A stretch of 64,000 nt of DNA from Stichopus chloronotus (lineage: Eukaryota; Echinodermata; Holothuroidea; Aspidochirotida; Stichopodidae): contig CM037840.1 in NCBI GenBank assembly GCA_021234535.1, positions 5,652,835-5,716,834 on the forward strand, in the 5' to 3' direction. A program made the translations under genes and the position numbers. This document shows positions 11,131 to 23,420 of the stretch, piece after piece. The notes under the pieces were generated by a model. The model worked only from the letters and a program-made list of their open reading frames with translations, did not search any database and had not been told where the DNA came from. Every line of letters starts with the position of its first letter. Within the stretch, counting starts at the first letter, position 1.

Positions 11131-12453
11131 TTATTCGCTATAATCCGGCATAATTTGTTCGTTTAAGTTCTTACAAAATGAAGACATAGACTAGCTTGGA
11201 AATTCAAATGCTGTGGCTGAGATTGCTCCAGAAATTTGGGGCCATGAAAATAGAAGGATTATAAAAATGAATATTTAACCACCTTATTGTCAGAATTTCT
11301 AGTGGCGCGGGTAACGATGCATGTTGTTCCCCGTTGTAGTTAAAATAATTGACAAAAGTTGCAAGCAAAAAGACTGTTCACATTCTTAAACATAAAGGTC
11401 GTTACATGGCACCTCGATCATTAAAAGAATATATTTTTAAACCATATAAAAAGAGATTCTTTGTATGTGCATGGCCCTTATTGCCCTTTCCGAAGCAGAT
11501 AAATAAACGGGCAGATCGGGTAAGTGTTCCCCAGGTAACATATCAGTAAGAAATTTGTGAATACCGTTTTAGAGAGTCATAAAAGCTTTTCATAATGCAA
11601 GACGGAACGTAAGTGACGATTGTATAAAGTACACCTATACTCTTGGAATGTTTCAAATACAAACGGTTATAATTTAAACTTCCCAAGAGAGATTAGAATC
11701 ATGATAAATACCAAAAAACCTAATTTCATTCAAAAATGAAACTTTATCAGTGCATATGTTAAAGGGCTTATCTTACGTTGATAGCGGTGAACTACTATAT
11801 TAATGGTATTCACCGAAAATTTGTTTACTCTTAATCAGTTAGAAATAGTCATTTTTAATACTGGCAGTGGCAGCATGGATATTTGTTTTCGTAAAGGGTA
11901 CTGTTTTCATCTAGTAGAGTAAACCAAAGCTTAGTGGAACAATTACGGAGATCTTTAATGTAAATTGAGAACATGAGTGATATAGCTAGATCAGTCCGGC
12001 AAGACAAATCAAGCAAAATACTCAGCATTAATATTTTTATCATCAAAGCTTTTGGTGATGTACCTTACAACGTACAGGGCAGGCCATTTATGTAGGAATA
12101 TTCTTACGGAATCCAAACCAAATGAAACAAAAAAATTCATCAAATGTCATACAAAAATTTTCCAAAAAACTTTTGGATAAAAATGCTTGAAATGGTGCAT
12201 TATGGTGACATTTATGATCTTGATTTCAGGCATATATATCGTTGTATTCTGTTTATAATCTTACATGTAACTTCCATAATGCGTAATGGTTATTCTGTAT
12301 ATTATAGTGGGCAAACATGCACATTTTTTTCATTGGGACTTGGAAGACGCGCTTGTCCCAAAAGAAACTGTGAAATGTCCCATGGATAGGGTGCGCCCCT
12401 GGTTAAAAATCCAGTCAGACGGTGAGATATTACAGATAAAGATATGTAGAGTA
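11131..12453. other. Intergenic, no gene recognised
   Basis: AT-rich sequence with scattered short open frames that show no domain signature. Nothing further could be supported here. Confidence 0.5.
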
Positions 12454-13859
12454 TAGACTTGCCCCAAGTCTCTCGTGACTCATCTCTCCCAGCTAAAGAA
12501 TTTCTATGTTCTCGACTCGTTTAGCTGAAATGGCATGCACCCACTCCGACCAGGGTGTACACTTTCTACCCTCTACACCCGAGGCATGACATTGTCGTAA
12601 CACTGTAGTGCCTCCATAGACTCAACATGCAACGAGAGGACTTGCCCCTCTCACGCGAGGGAAGCCGCGTAGCAAAAGTATATATGTTCAATACCATTAA
12701 TAACAGTAGGCTATGTACGTGGGCGAGTAACAGATCCACGGTATCGGAGTACGAGAACCCGGCTGGCATAGACGTAGGAAACCGGGGAAGTATGGGGGAA
12801 ATGCCCCCCACGGATGGGGGGAATTGCCCCCTTAAACATTCACCAAAATCCATCTGCAATTTTCTAATATCAAGTGGGCCTGGTCCTTCCAAAAAGCGGA
12901 CAATGTTTGATTTACTATAACAGCTTTGAAATAACTGGGAAATTCCCTCCTGAAAAGTTAAAATTTTAAGAAAAAATCGAGCGTAGCTCATTACTTGAGT
13001 TAAAACAGTGTTTTTTTTTTTTTTTTGTAAAATCTACAGTTAATTTCCTCGTAGTATTTCCTGATAATGGTAAACCGCTGAATTGTTTTATTACAAATTG
13101 ACGTATAGTTGATTAAATACTAGTGAGAACCATAGAACTGCATATACATCCTCGCAATATGGTGGAAACTAGCGTGTTTTTTTTTTTTTTAGCCACTTGT
13201 AGCTAGTATCCCTGACATTCATGCGTCTTGTTTACGTACGTGCATGTGTCCAAAATGAAGAGGCTTCAGAAAAGGATCAGGGATTTCTTTAAACTTGAAG
13301 TTGAACAGGAGAAAAAAAGAAAAAAAATCAAAGACGAATCATTTTTCGGAAAGATTGACTAAGGTAGGCCTCTCTTCATAAGTATTGATCTGGCAAGTCA
13401 TTGTGTGTTTTGTTTGTTTTTGAGGAGTCATATGCTCATGTTACTAAAATGTACGTTTTGACAATCATGAACAAAAATTGTTACATCGAGATCTTTGTCC
13501 GCTTAGATCTCCAAAAGATCTTGAGGTGAAAACCACTTAAATTACATACCAGGAAAATGGTTGTCCCGTTATGAAACGTGATATACATACAGAGGCAGTT
13601 GATAACATAATAACATTTAGAAGCATTTTTAAGGGTTCATATTATGCTCACACTCTGTACTGAACTTCCAGGGGCTTTGTCCTCCACAACATAAATTTCT
13701 TCTTATCCAGTGTGTGCCCAACTACTCAAAATCATGTCGCTGCCCGCCACTGCCTGCTAGTACGTACTATACGTAAAGATTTGAAATGTGACTGTTGAAA
13801 GAGGGGATGGCAAATAAGAGGGAGAACAGATAATAGCGTGCAGACTTGGGGCAAGTCTA
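12454..13859. mobile_element. 1.4-kb element with 18-bp palindromic terminal inverted repeats
   Basis: TAGACTTGCCCCAAGTCT at 12454-12471 recurs inverted at 13842-13859. Each copy is itself a near-perfect hairpin (AGACTTG / CAAGTCT around CCC). Within it, on the minus strand at 12566-12991, is a 141-codon open frame with no recognised domain. On the plus strand at 13255-13362 is a 35-residue frame beginning MKRLQKRIRDFFK, reminiscent of the N-terminus of hAT/ZMYM-type transposon proteins. It probably represents a non-autonomous DNA transposon. Confidence 0.6.
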
Positions 13860-14249
13860 AGTGAGGTAAGACGCAGAGTGCTAGCGGCCTGATATGTACG
13901 AAAACTCCATCCGTACAGGAAGCAAAACGTACCAGTAAGCTGATTGCAATGGAGCCGACTTGATCTGGTCAGTTGGACAGATGGAAGACTGAATTCGGAT
14001 TGTTACCACAGAGATAGGAAGAATAAAGAACATTACAGGATGAAATCTTGCCGGTCAGTGTCTGACCAATGCTAGACAAATGATCAGTAAAATATGCTGC
14101 TACCCAATAATCGTTTTCAATTTCCTGGTCATTATGAATTATTATTGCATTAATTAACAAATTTTAATTTAATTTAATTAAATTTATAATCGATTAAATT
14201 AATTAATTAATTATTGTAATAGGCCTAATTAACCCTGCTCATGTTCTGT

Positions 14250-14750
14250 GTTCATTAACAGCATTAATTAACAGTGTTCTTTGATAGTGGTCCACATTGA
14301 TAGTGGTCATTATATTACAGACTGAGTTCGTTAACTGTGGTCATTAACAGTTCAAGTCTCATTGACAGTGGTCATCACTAACAGCGGTATAGTTGGCGCT
14401 TTCCTTTGGCAGTGGTCATTGACATGTGTAGTATCAGTGTTCATAAAGAGAGTTCATTGACAGTGTTAATCAACAATGTGGTCACTTCGTTTTTCGTAAT
14501 CAATAACAGTGGTCATTGACACTAGGCATTAATAACTTTCAATGATAGTGGTTATTAAAAGTGTTCATTGTCAGTGTTCAGTAAAAGTGTTCATTAACAG
14601 GGTTCTTTGACAGTGGTCATTGACAGTGATCATTGATAACGGTTATTGGCAATGTTCATTTGCACTGTTTATTAACAATGGTCATTCAAATAGGAAATTA
14701 CAATGTTCCTTAACAGTGTTCATTCACAGTGTTCATTAACAGTGCATGGT
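14250..14750. repeat. Minisatellite, ~13-bp unit (CATTGACAGTGGT-like)
   Basis: About 500 bp built from variants of TTAACAGTG, TCATTGACAGTGG and TTCATTAACAGTG. The units drift in sequence and spacing, so the array looks old. An AT-rich palindromic stretch (14160-14220) precedes it. Confidence 0.85.
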
Positions 14751-15474
14751 TATGAACAGTTTCCATTTGCAATTGCTGTCAGGTAAGCGGCATGTGACAA
14801 ATATAATGCGAAGCAAACGAAGATGAGTTTTGTGGGTTTTTTTATATTGTTTTATTTCCAGAGGTATGTAACAGATGCAATAACTGCAGGCACGCTTATT
14901 CTTACCCACTTTATGCAAAGTGGCTACAAACACACCCATGCTCAGTCATGGGCCTATTCAGTCGAACTGACTACACTCTCCGTGAGCCCCTACTCCAGAT
15001 ATACTCAGCTGTAATAACACTGTAAGTTCAACACTTCCTTCAGACATGTTCAGTCATACCCCCTTGAACCAAAACTGACCACACACCTAGTGTGCGCTCA
15101 CTTCAGGGATGGTTAACCAACCTGAAATGACATGCACATATTGAAAATATGATATTGTGAAAATTAATCCGACCCATCAGGATACTACGAACTTAGAAAT
15201 CGTCCACTGTCTATCGTGGACGCATCACCAAGTGACCAGTGAGTCCTCCCGACTGCTGGTGTATGGTGTTCACTTGTTCATTAGAGATTGAAACTATTAG
15301 CACAAATCACGGGCGAATGACCTTTGTTATTCGTAGCGAACGTCACTCCTGATCCTAAAGGTAACCTGACAACTACCTCTGATTGGCTGAAATGTCGTTC
15401 GTGCAAATAATTGGTTTATTCGTACGAAATTGTTCGGCCGAATAGACACAATCTTCATTAATCGATTGAAAGTC

Positions 15475-16110
15475 ATCAAACAGTCCGTCAGGTGGGCGAT
15501 TTTTTTGAAGCATTCAATATGCAATATGATAGTCAATGGAGAGTTTTGAACCAATGAGATTGCAGTACAGTATTACGTACAATGAATATGCATCTCAATG
15601 AAATCTTCCCCCTGGATTAGTTCAGGCTAGTGAGCGTCCTTTCCTCAGCCCTTTGACCCTATATGACATTGTATATAACGCCGCCTGGAATCAATTTAGG
15701 AATGCAGTAATTGCTGAAGGCTGTACGCGCAAATCAACCCATCCGTCCCAGTCTATGCAAACATACACACACTATTTGCGTTATGTCTATATAGAAGTTC
15801 CTGCTTTCAAATGTGGTGATGTAGGTTCGTTGAATGCGTACCTACGAGCTCCTTTTTTATGGAAATTACCACATACCGCTCGTATGACATCAACATCAGA
15901 ATCAGGAAAATACATCTCCACCAGCTACGTAGTCTTAGACATGTACCACGTTTGGGATGACAAAGGCATGTTAGGAACTGGCTGACAAGGTGATATGTAT
16001 ATGCATATTCGTTACAGTGATAAGCGAAGTTTGATTGGTTTAAAAATCTCTCCATTGGCTATTCCCATTGCATTAAAAACAAAGTTGAGTCCCATCAGGC
16101 CAGTTTTGGC
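15475..16110. mobile_element. Foldback-type element with long inverted arms
   Basis: The left arm (about 15475-15605) and right arm (about 15993-16110) are imperfect inverted copies. Matching blocks include CAATGGAGAG (15536 and inverted near 16050), AACCAAT (15550 and inverted near 16034) and GAATATGCAT (15583 and inverted near 16003). The centre holds a 110-codon open frame at 15653-15985 with no recognised domain. I interpret this as a transposon with long inverted termini. Coding status of the internal frame is uncertain. Confidence 0.55.
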
Positions 16111-16139
16111 GCATCCGAAGTTGCGCATTCATATGTAAT

Positions 16140-17255
16140 TGTCTTCTCGGCTTAGGCCCTATAATTTACTATGTGTCAAGTTCTTGTTTTGCTCTGATGG
16201 GGACTGCATGTACTTAAAGTACTTGTGCGAGGTAGTAGTGAAAGCAAGATATAGGCCTACAGGGTTTATTGCGGAATTGATACATGGAGCAAAAGAAATA
16301 ACATTAGTTGTGGTTGTCCATGGGAGTTTCATCATCCCAGTTACATTGGAGAGAATTTTCAAAATTAAATTCGCTGAAGTACTATGGCCATACATTAAAA
16401 AAGAAAGTGATACATCTACCTATATTGTAATTATGTAATTCTATGCAGTGGTAGACTCAAGCAGCCAACTTCTCTTACAAAAACCAGGTTACGTATTGTT
16501 TTTCACCCCGCGCAATCAAGACTTCCAAAGGTAATTTAAGATAGACAGCTGTGCTGTTTTAAGTAGGTTTGTGACCCAGTTTTGTTACATCGTACAGCTT
16601 ATTTATTTATTTCCAATTCGTTATTTTTATTCTTTTGTTTTATTTATTTTACATATTTCTTAATTGGTGTTGTCCTTTTTTTCACTGTTTTTAAGTCTTA
16701 TTTTTTGTTATAATTCATTGTAGATATTTCCCATTCCTAATATTCTGTTTCGTATATTGTCTTTTTTAAAGCATTGTTTTTTGTTTGGTTTTTTTTTCAA
16801 TTTTGGTTGTGACTTTTCCGTCTTTACTAAAGTTTTTAAGTTTTGATTAAGTTCTGTAGCTTTCTTTTCAATGAAGTGATTCTTATTGCCACATTTACTA
16901 TTTGAAGTGATATAACGTATTACTGCTTTGGTGTATATTGATATGTTATGATTGGTTTTAATAATATCTCTACCTGAATTTGATTGTTAACTACCAGTTT
17001 TGTGATTTTTGTTAAGGGCATCTCGACTTTCGCTCCACGAATACGCATTTGCCAAAAGGTTCTACTGTTCACAGAAACCCTGCAGTACCTGGCTGGCATC
17101 GTTCCATTTTAATGGCGTTAAGGATAAAGTTGTAAATCAGAACTGATAGGACGACTATCCGTGGGAAGGACAAGGGGACATCCCCCACCCCCGGCATTAT
17201 TTTTCGAGAGAACATAATGTCAAATGCCCCCGCCCTTCAAAAAAACATATATATA
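16140..17255. other. Intergenic AT-rich spacer
   Basis: T-rich sequence with poly-T tracts at 16620-16810 and an (AT)n tract at 17244-17260. No gene or recognisable element was found. Confidence 0.5.
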
Positions 17256-17282
17256 TATATACTAAACAACGTATTGTTTAGT

Positions 17283-17700
17283 TGAGTGGACTGTAATAAA
17301 CAATACGTAGGGGAAACAGGAGGGGAATTAAGACAAAGGCACCGAGGGCATAGGCAAGAGTTTAGGAAAGGAAACACCCCCCTAGGTACTCATTTCAACT
17401 CCGGCTGTAACAATTTTGAGCTTATCGGAATTTCACACTGTCCCAACACAGCTAAATCTGTACGGGAACGTAAAGAACTAGCCTGGATTTACCGATTAAG
17501 CACTTTGCAACCCACGGGTCTTAACGTAAAAAAGTTAGTGAAGCGAAACTAACTTTCTGTAATCCCTTTTTCAACTTTTCAGTGTGTTCTTTCTGTGTAC
17601 AGTATATTGTACGTTTTAGTGCAAGGAAAACAGTCTGTACTAGCCTTGAAGAAGGAAGGTAGACCCTTCCGAAACGTCGGGATTTATAATATAATATAAT
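17283..17700 (+). mobile_element. Penelope-like element 3' fragment with GIY-YIG endonuclease domain
   Basis: An open frame from 17286 to 17552 encodes a GIY-YIG-type segment: CNKQYVGETGGELRQRHRGH, later GTHFNSGC and finally AWIYRLSTLQPTGLNVK. The WIY.L.TL.P.GLN tail is typical of Penelope-like retroelements. The reverse-transcriptase part is missing, so the copy is 5'-truncated. Downstream (17644-17681) is a GGAAGG/CCTTCC hairpin followed by GAAACGTC, similar to the hammerhead-ribozyme segment known from Penelope-like elements. Confidence 0.8.
17644..17681 (+). ncRNA. Possible decayed hammerhead-ribozyme-like motif
   Basis: The order is CTTGAAGA, a GGAAGG/CCTTCC stem, then GAAAC and GTC. 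The GAAA box and GTC cleavage triplet fit a minimal hammerhead. The expected CTGATGA box is instead CTTGAAGA, and no clear helix I partner is visible, so it is probably inactive or coincidental. Confidence 0.3.
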
Positions 17701-17704
17701 AAAC

Positions 17705-20700
17705 TTGGAAGTCAGTGAAGTTACTTCATTTGTGTGTTTACTTATATTTTGTGTTTTACAACCTAAATACACTTGAGATGTTTTGTGCTGTAAAGTGGTG
17801 GTCTTATTTTCTGTATACCTATATATATATATATATTTAGAGGTACGCAGAAAAAAAGAATGTCACAAATATTTCGATATGAATAATTGTGATATTAGCA
17901 TATTAATTTGATATTCCGCAAATTCCATCTCTAAAGTATACGATCCCATTTATGGCAGCTGGAGATAAGTTTTAAAGTTAAGATGGAATTGGGAATACAC
18001 CATCTTGTCCCACCATCTTGTCCAAATTACTTGGATATGGACCCCAAGAGGGAACATACGGTTGTCTGTACCCCTGGCCGAAGGTCCACATGATTCACGT
18101 AAGCAAATCCCCCTCCCACATCCCTCAGTAGTGGACAAAAGCAGAAGAAAACAAAAGAAGACAAAGAATGAGAATAACTTGAAAGAGAATCGAAGGTAAA
18201 TAAAACCGCAGGCTTGTGTACTTTAAGTAAATGCGTAAATCTTCATATATCAAGCAAGTATTTCAGCCTTTTCAATCAGAAAGTGTGCGTACAACTTTTA
18301 TCAGACTTTTGAAGCGAAAACTTCCAATAATGTTAAAGAGAATGGGTTTCTTACCAAGAAAATACTGACAGCACCATTTCTTGAGCTTACTTGCTGAACC
18401 TTGGAAGAGATATGTTTGGGGATGCAGATGGTGTTTTTACCCAAAATGTTCTTACATTTCCCTATAGGGTCCGAGCAAAAAACGGTGGCGCTCCGCACAT
18501 TTCCGTATCACTGTCATTACACTATGTGGCTTTTGGTTGAGGCCCCCCTCATTCATGTGCTAGCCTCCCCCCCCCCCCCCCCCAACAAAATTCTAACCAT
18601 GCCTCTGGACTCACGTCGAGTCCCTTGATCCCCTAAAAGCAATTTTGTGGTACCAATGGTACCCCGCGCCAATAATTTTAACAGATCGTCGACCCTGAGA
18701 ACTGTCTTACTTGATTTTAAGAATCGAGATGTTGTAATGCTTAATCTTTATGTCTTATGCGGCTAAGAAAACATATAGTCTGAATCTATGAGTATCCTTG
18801 TGTTTCAAGTACGAAACAGAGATTTCGCACAATTCTCGTTTCTAAATCTGATGAATGAACACTTCAAATCGGAGTTGACTTCTGCTATGCATCCATCTAT
18901 AGCTTCAATTTTATAGCAAATCTCGCATCCGACTTGCAAAATAATGTCTATTTAATAAGGAAAATACATCAATGTTTAGCCTAGAAACATCTACGGTGAA
19001 TTATTCACAACATCCCGGCTCCGAAAATCAAGTTAAGGCATTGCTTAGACCTTCTCATTAATATAATAATAAGTATGTCACTTTTATGAATTAAATACGT
19101 CACAGAGAATCTTGTTACAGAGTTTTCTTTCCACGGTAAAAATTTGAGCGGTAATCTGGTGGATAGCTATGAAAATCTTGCAAATACGAGAAACTAATTT
19201 GTGTTTCATAAAACATGAAGCATGTCTTAATGTTGACCTTTTAGTAAATTAAGTTCGTCATTAATCCCTTTGAACTTAGAATCTTCTGCAAGTTACAATT
19301 TACTTTTTCTCTTTTTGTCCTACTGCCAGCGATCGAAAGGAGTTTCAGTTATGATTGTGTATCCATTTTTTTTTTAAATTTCAGGAGATGTCACACACAA
19401 GAAGGAGTATGTACCTGTTGGTAAAAAAAAAAACAGGAATTATAAATTACTAACAAACGTTCCAAAGTTCATGTGACTTTTTCTATTAATAAGGCTACAC
19501 AGACACTACATAGAATAATATGTATACATTGCCAATAAAACCAAATCGCATGAACTTTGTTTTCAAATTAAAAGATAGGTGTCATTACTATGAGTGATAT
19601 GTTAAACGTTTCCCTTGAAGTGGTATATATAAGTATTTCTATTACTGGAAATCATTAACATTTTGCTAATTCGGTTATACATCATAAAGTTCAAACTGCA
19701 GTGCGCGATACTAAGTATAACCAATGTGCAATCAAACAGTTTTTCATAATGAGAATGACAAAAAGTATTTTCCCTCATTCTTGGGTATGCATCACATCAG
19801 TCATTTCTGACTCTACCTGAAAGTCATCAATTAAAGACACTTCATAACTTTGGCTTTAAACATATAAAAGAGACAAGTAGTAACAGTATTAACTCTTTCA
19901 ATCCAAGTTTATACAACAGTGGCGTATGCACGTGACCCTCCCCCCCCCCCCTTAGTATCCTTTTCCCATTCCTCAATTTTTTATTAGGATAAGGAGTCAT
20001 TTCCATGCGTACTTCGTTATAACTTATTCCTGGGGGAGGGCTAATTCACGAAAAGTCACATCTAAGCGGAGCCCCACGACCGGATGACGTGCAGCCTACC
20101 AAGGAAGTTTGTGCTAAAAAAAAACTTCCCGAATTGCAGGAAATTGGACTTCTCAACACGAGGGAGAGGCATCCAGACATTCGTTCTGGGTTTCAAAAGC
20201 TTAGTCATTACAACCCAAAAAAATGAATAATAATTCATACAACTTTATGTAAATCATCCACCGACAAGAAAAAAAATAAACACGGCTAAAGCCGTTCTCC
20301 CCCAGTCCTTGCCCCCATAGGACGTCCCCTGATTTTTGTGCGAAATATTTGCTCAAGAGTTCGTATGTTACTTCAACATAACGCAGTGATATACGAAGTA
20401 TTTGCCTCTCGCTACAGCAGATTGAATGTGTTTTCGCAGGTATTATGATCAGTGCAGTGATCTGGGACCATAATTATATATCCATGGAGCCATTTCACAT
20501 ATAGCTGCATTTCACAACTAACACTGGCCGGAAATTTAGTATATTGACCTGTAATTAAAAAGTGAAATAACCAACAATACTACATGCAGGTCATGGAATA
20601 TGTCTTCCATTACCATTGTCAACGGGTAGACAGGGATGATTCTTCACAGGAATGCTACTCCAACCATGGAAGCCATGAGGGCGAGGGGTTACTTTTCCTA

Positions 20701-20790
20701 TGAAAACTAAAAAAAAGGACAAAATTATGTAACGTCGACCGTTTGCAGCTGAAATGTCACTATTTTAAAACCTGTACTATAAAGAATAAA
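17705..20790. other. Intergenic, no gene recognised
   Basis: It contains C-homopolymer tracts (about 18568-18583 and 19940-19951), an AT tract at 17819-17837 and short unrelated open frames. No exon or mobile-element coding block could be supported. Confidence 0.5.
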
Positions 20791-20794
20791 TAAT

Positions 20795-21150
20795 ACTTTT
20801 GAGCTAAAATTCACAACGCCAGGGAGACTGGGAATGCCATTTCCTGCAATGTGGGAGGCATTTTTATGCAAAATGCTCTACACGCTATGGGCCAATCGAA
20901 TGTGGAGCTTAGCTTATAGTACCACCATTATATTCCACCCGCTTTGAACCTTTGTCCCTTACCCCCTCCCCGTATTTAACTCAGCTGAAATTCACAAGGT
21001 CAGAAAGACTAGGTAGTTCCATTTTCTGAAATCTGCAGATCTGGAAGTCCCATTTACTCTGTACACTAAGCGTCAAATGATTAGGACGCTTCGCATAAAA
21101 AGTGCTAGTACTCCTTACCCCCAACTTTAACCTTCTGAGACTTACAGACC
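20795..21150. repeat. Two-copy tandem repeat, ~185 bp unit
   Basis: The first copy begins AGCTAAAATTCACAA near 20803 and the second AGCTGAAATTCACAA near 20983. Each continues through matching AGACT, CCATTTYCTG and CTGTACAC/CTCTACAC blocks to a C-rich end. Confidence 0.65.
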
Positions 21151-23205
21151 TATAATTGGTATGATACGGTGTTGGTACATACATGTGTTTGGCAAGCCCA
21201 AACCTGCTCTATTTTATTGGATCAAGATCGTTTTACATTGCTTTTGTTGTAACAGAAGGGATACAATTGGAGGAATAGCGTACCAATATTTTCATATTGT
21301 CATTCTAATTTACTAGGGTAGGGTTTAAACTGAATATTTCACGAAGGAAAATGAAACAAAAACTGAAAATCACTTCTTAAAAAGGGGGCCAGAAAATGTT
21401 GGAGATATATAAACAGATCAAATCTAGCATTAGATCTAGACCCACTTTACATTTAGTCCACCTTACATGATTGGCTAAGCAAAATTTCCGAAGCGGGGAC
21501 CCATGGCCATAGCAACACCCCCAGCCTCGACCCTCGACAGCGATATTAAGTCATTGGTTTCATTATATCAAAGTTATTCTCACAGGGATCACATTCATAT
21601 CACTCCACTGGCTTACCCTGACCCCCACTGATAGCTATCGTTAATAGAGAGATCGGTGCTACGACCCTCTTCTCCACCCCCACCCCCAACCTCCTTCCTA
21701 GCTTTACCACTGGAACAAATAATCACAGATTGATATCGTGTGAATGATCATCGCCTTGTACCGGTATATATTGCTCAGAGCTGTGATATTGCTGTTCGGG
21801 AAATTTATTACAAAAGATGGCGCACTTTGTTTTTCTGATTGTCCCATATTTACTATGTCCGACGAAAAGGTATGCAGATCGAGTAGATAGAGACGGGTTC
21901 TGATGTATGTAGCCCGCGGGGCAGACTCTGTAGCCTTCCCCTGCAAGTAGCTCTCTCAGTAATCATAATACACCCTTTATATACACTATATATTGCATAC
22001 CGTAGGTAGGCATTATGCCATGTAAGATATCATTCATACAAGGAATGGTGGATTTCTGAGTGATGAATTAGGACTTTCTTTTTAGACTAATAAAACGATC
22101 ACACAGTAGCCTACTTGCGGCCTACGTACGAGTGTAAGTGCGAGTCACCGGGATTCCCCATGTGTTGCATCGAAATCATACACTTTAGCTGGAAGTATTA
22201 TTCCAGGGTAAGAATATGCACCCTGGAGGGTCACATGCTGTGGAATGTAATCTCGCGGTACAGAAGGTTTACGCACCCTTTATGTTTTACTGCTTAACTG
22301 AGATGTACAGAAGATTATAAATTCAGCTCAGTCGTGCGAAATAAGGAGTAATTACAAGACAGTACAAATTTTCTGCAATTGAGACGCAAATAACTCGATT
22401 TTTAATCAACTACAAGTGATGAAATGTCTCAGAAGCACAGTGACTCTACAGTGTGCGATGCATGTCTAATGTGCAAAGTCGTTTGTTCGAACTGTTTGTT
22501 AACTATCCCACCATACCAAGCCATTCGTGGGGCACGTGACCCTTCACGAAGCGGACACTTTGACGCCATTTTCTACATTGACACGCTACTTCCAGCTAGC
22601 TATTAGGATTCCTATTTCTATGTTTACCGTGGCTATTAGCAGTGGATTTGTCACATATCCTGGTCTGTACAGACGAGAGGAAAATATGCTTAGAGAGTTC
22701 AACACGATACACTGCATATACATCACTGGTTCTCGTGTGACGTAGGTAAAACACAAGCAACTGCTATCGGTGTTACGAATGATAATTATAAAAGTTGAAC
22801 TTAAGAAAATTATTCTTGAACTTAGGCCTGTACTATTAGTCATTACTAATATTGGTTAGCCTATACTGCCAAGGCCTACTGTAACTTTGTAAGGCTTAGT
22901 TTTATACAAACATGCTTAACTAAGTTAGGCTAGGCCTGCTGCATGTTTTGTATTGTATGAGGGCCAAACATTAATTGTAAGGAGCGAAGTACTACTTGCA
23001 TTGTAACATGCGGAACATACATACAGTAGTTGGCCTAGACCAGGTTTTACAGGGTAGCTTATATATCATACTACAGGAATGATGTTTTCTGGCCTAATGC
23101 CAGTGGCAGTGTAGTAGCCAGTACCGGAATCCGATGCTGGTTACGCTTCAAATTCAATGCAGGTCTAATGCTGTTGATTACAACTGCAGAGTACAATGTC
23201 TCTCC
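21151..23205. other. Intergenic, no gene recognised
   Basis: Ordinary AT-rich sequence. No open frame here shows a domain signature or splice-site context that would support a gene. Confidence 0.5.
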
Positions 23206-23210
23206 TAAAC

Positions 23211-23420
23211 ATACCAAGACTCTGGACAGGCAGTCGTGCATCCAGACCTGCAACTCCATGAATGATCACTGCGACTATGACTGCGCCTCCACTCCAGGTT
23301 GGTGGTTCAGTGGACTTACAAATTTTTCAGAAAAAATAGACAAAGGGAGCATGCTCAATCGTTTTCAAAATGACCGCATCTCTAGGGACTGCGACCGCGA
23401 TTCTGAGGTTTTTTAGGGTG
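23211..23420. repeat. Dispersed repeat, copy 1
   Basis: It shares blocks with 26904-27100: TCCAGACCTGCAACTCCATG, ACAAATTTTTCAG, CAAAATGACC-type and GCATGCTCA. The short open frames over it do not match a known domain. Confidence 0.65.

Noticed and set aside
12627..12920. 97-codon plus-strand frame inside the 1.4-kb element
   Set aside because: It is the shadow of the opposite-strand frame, and neither matches a recognised domain.
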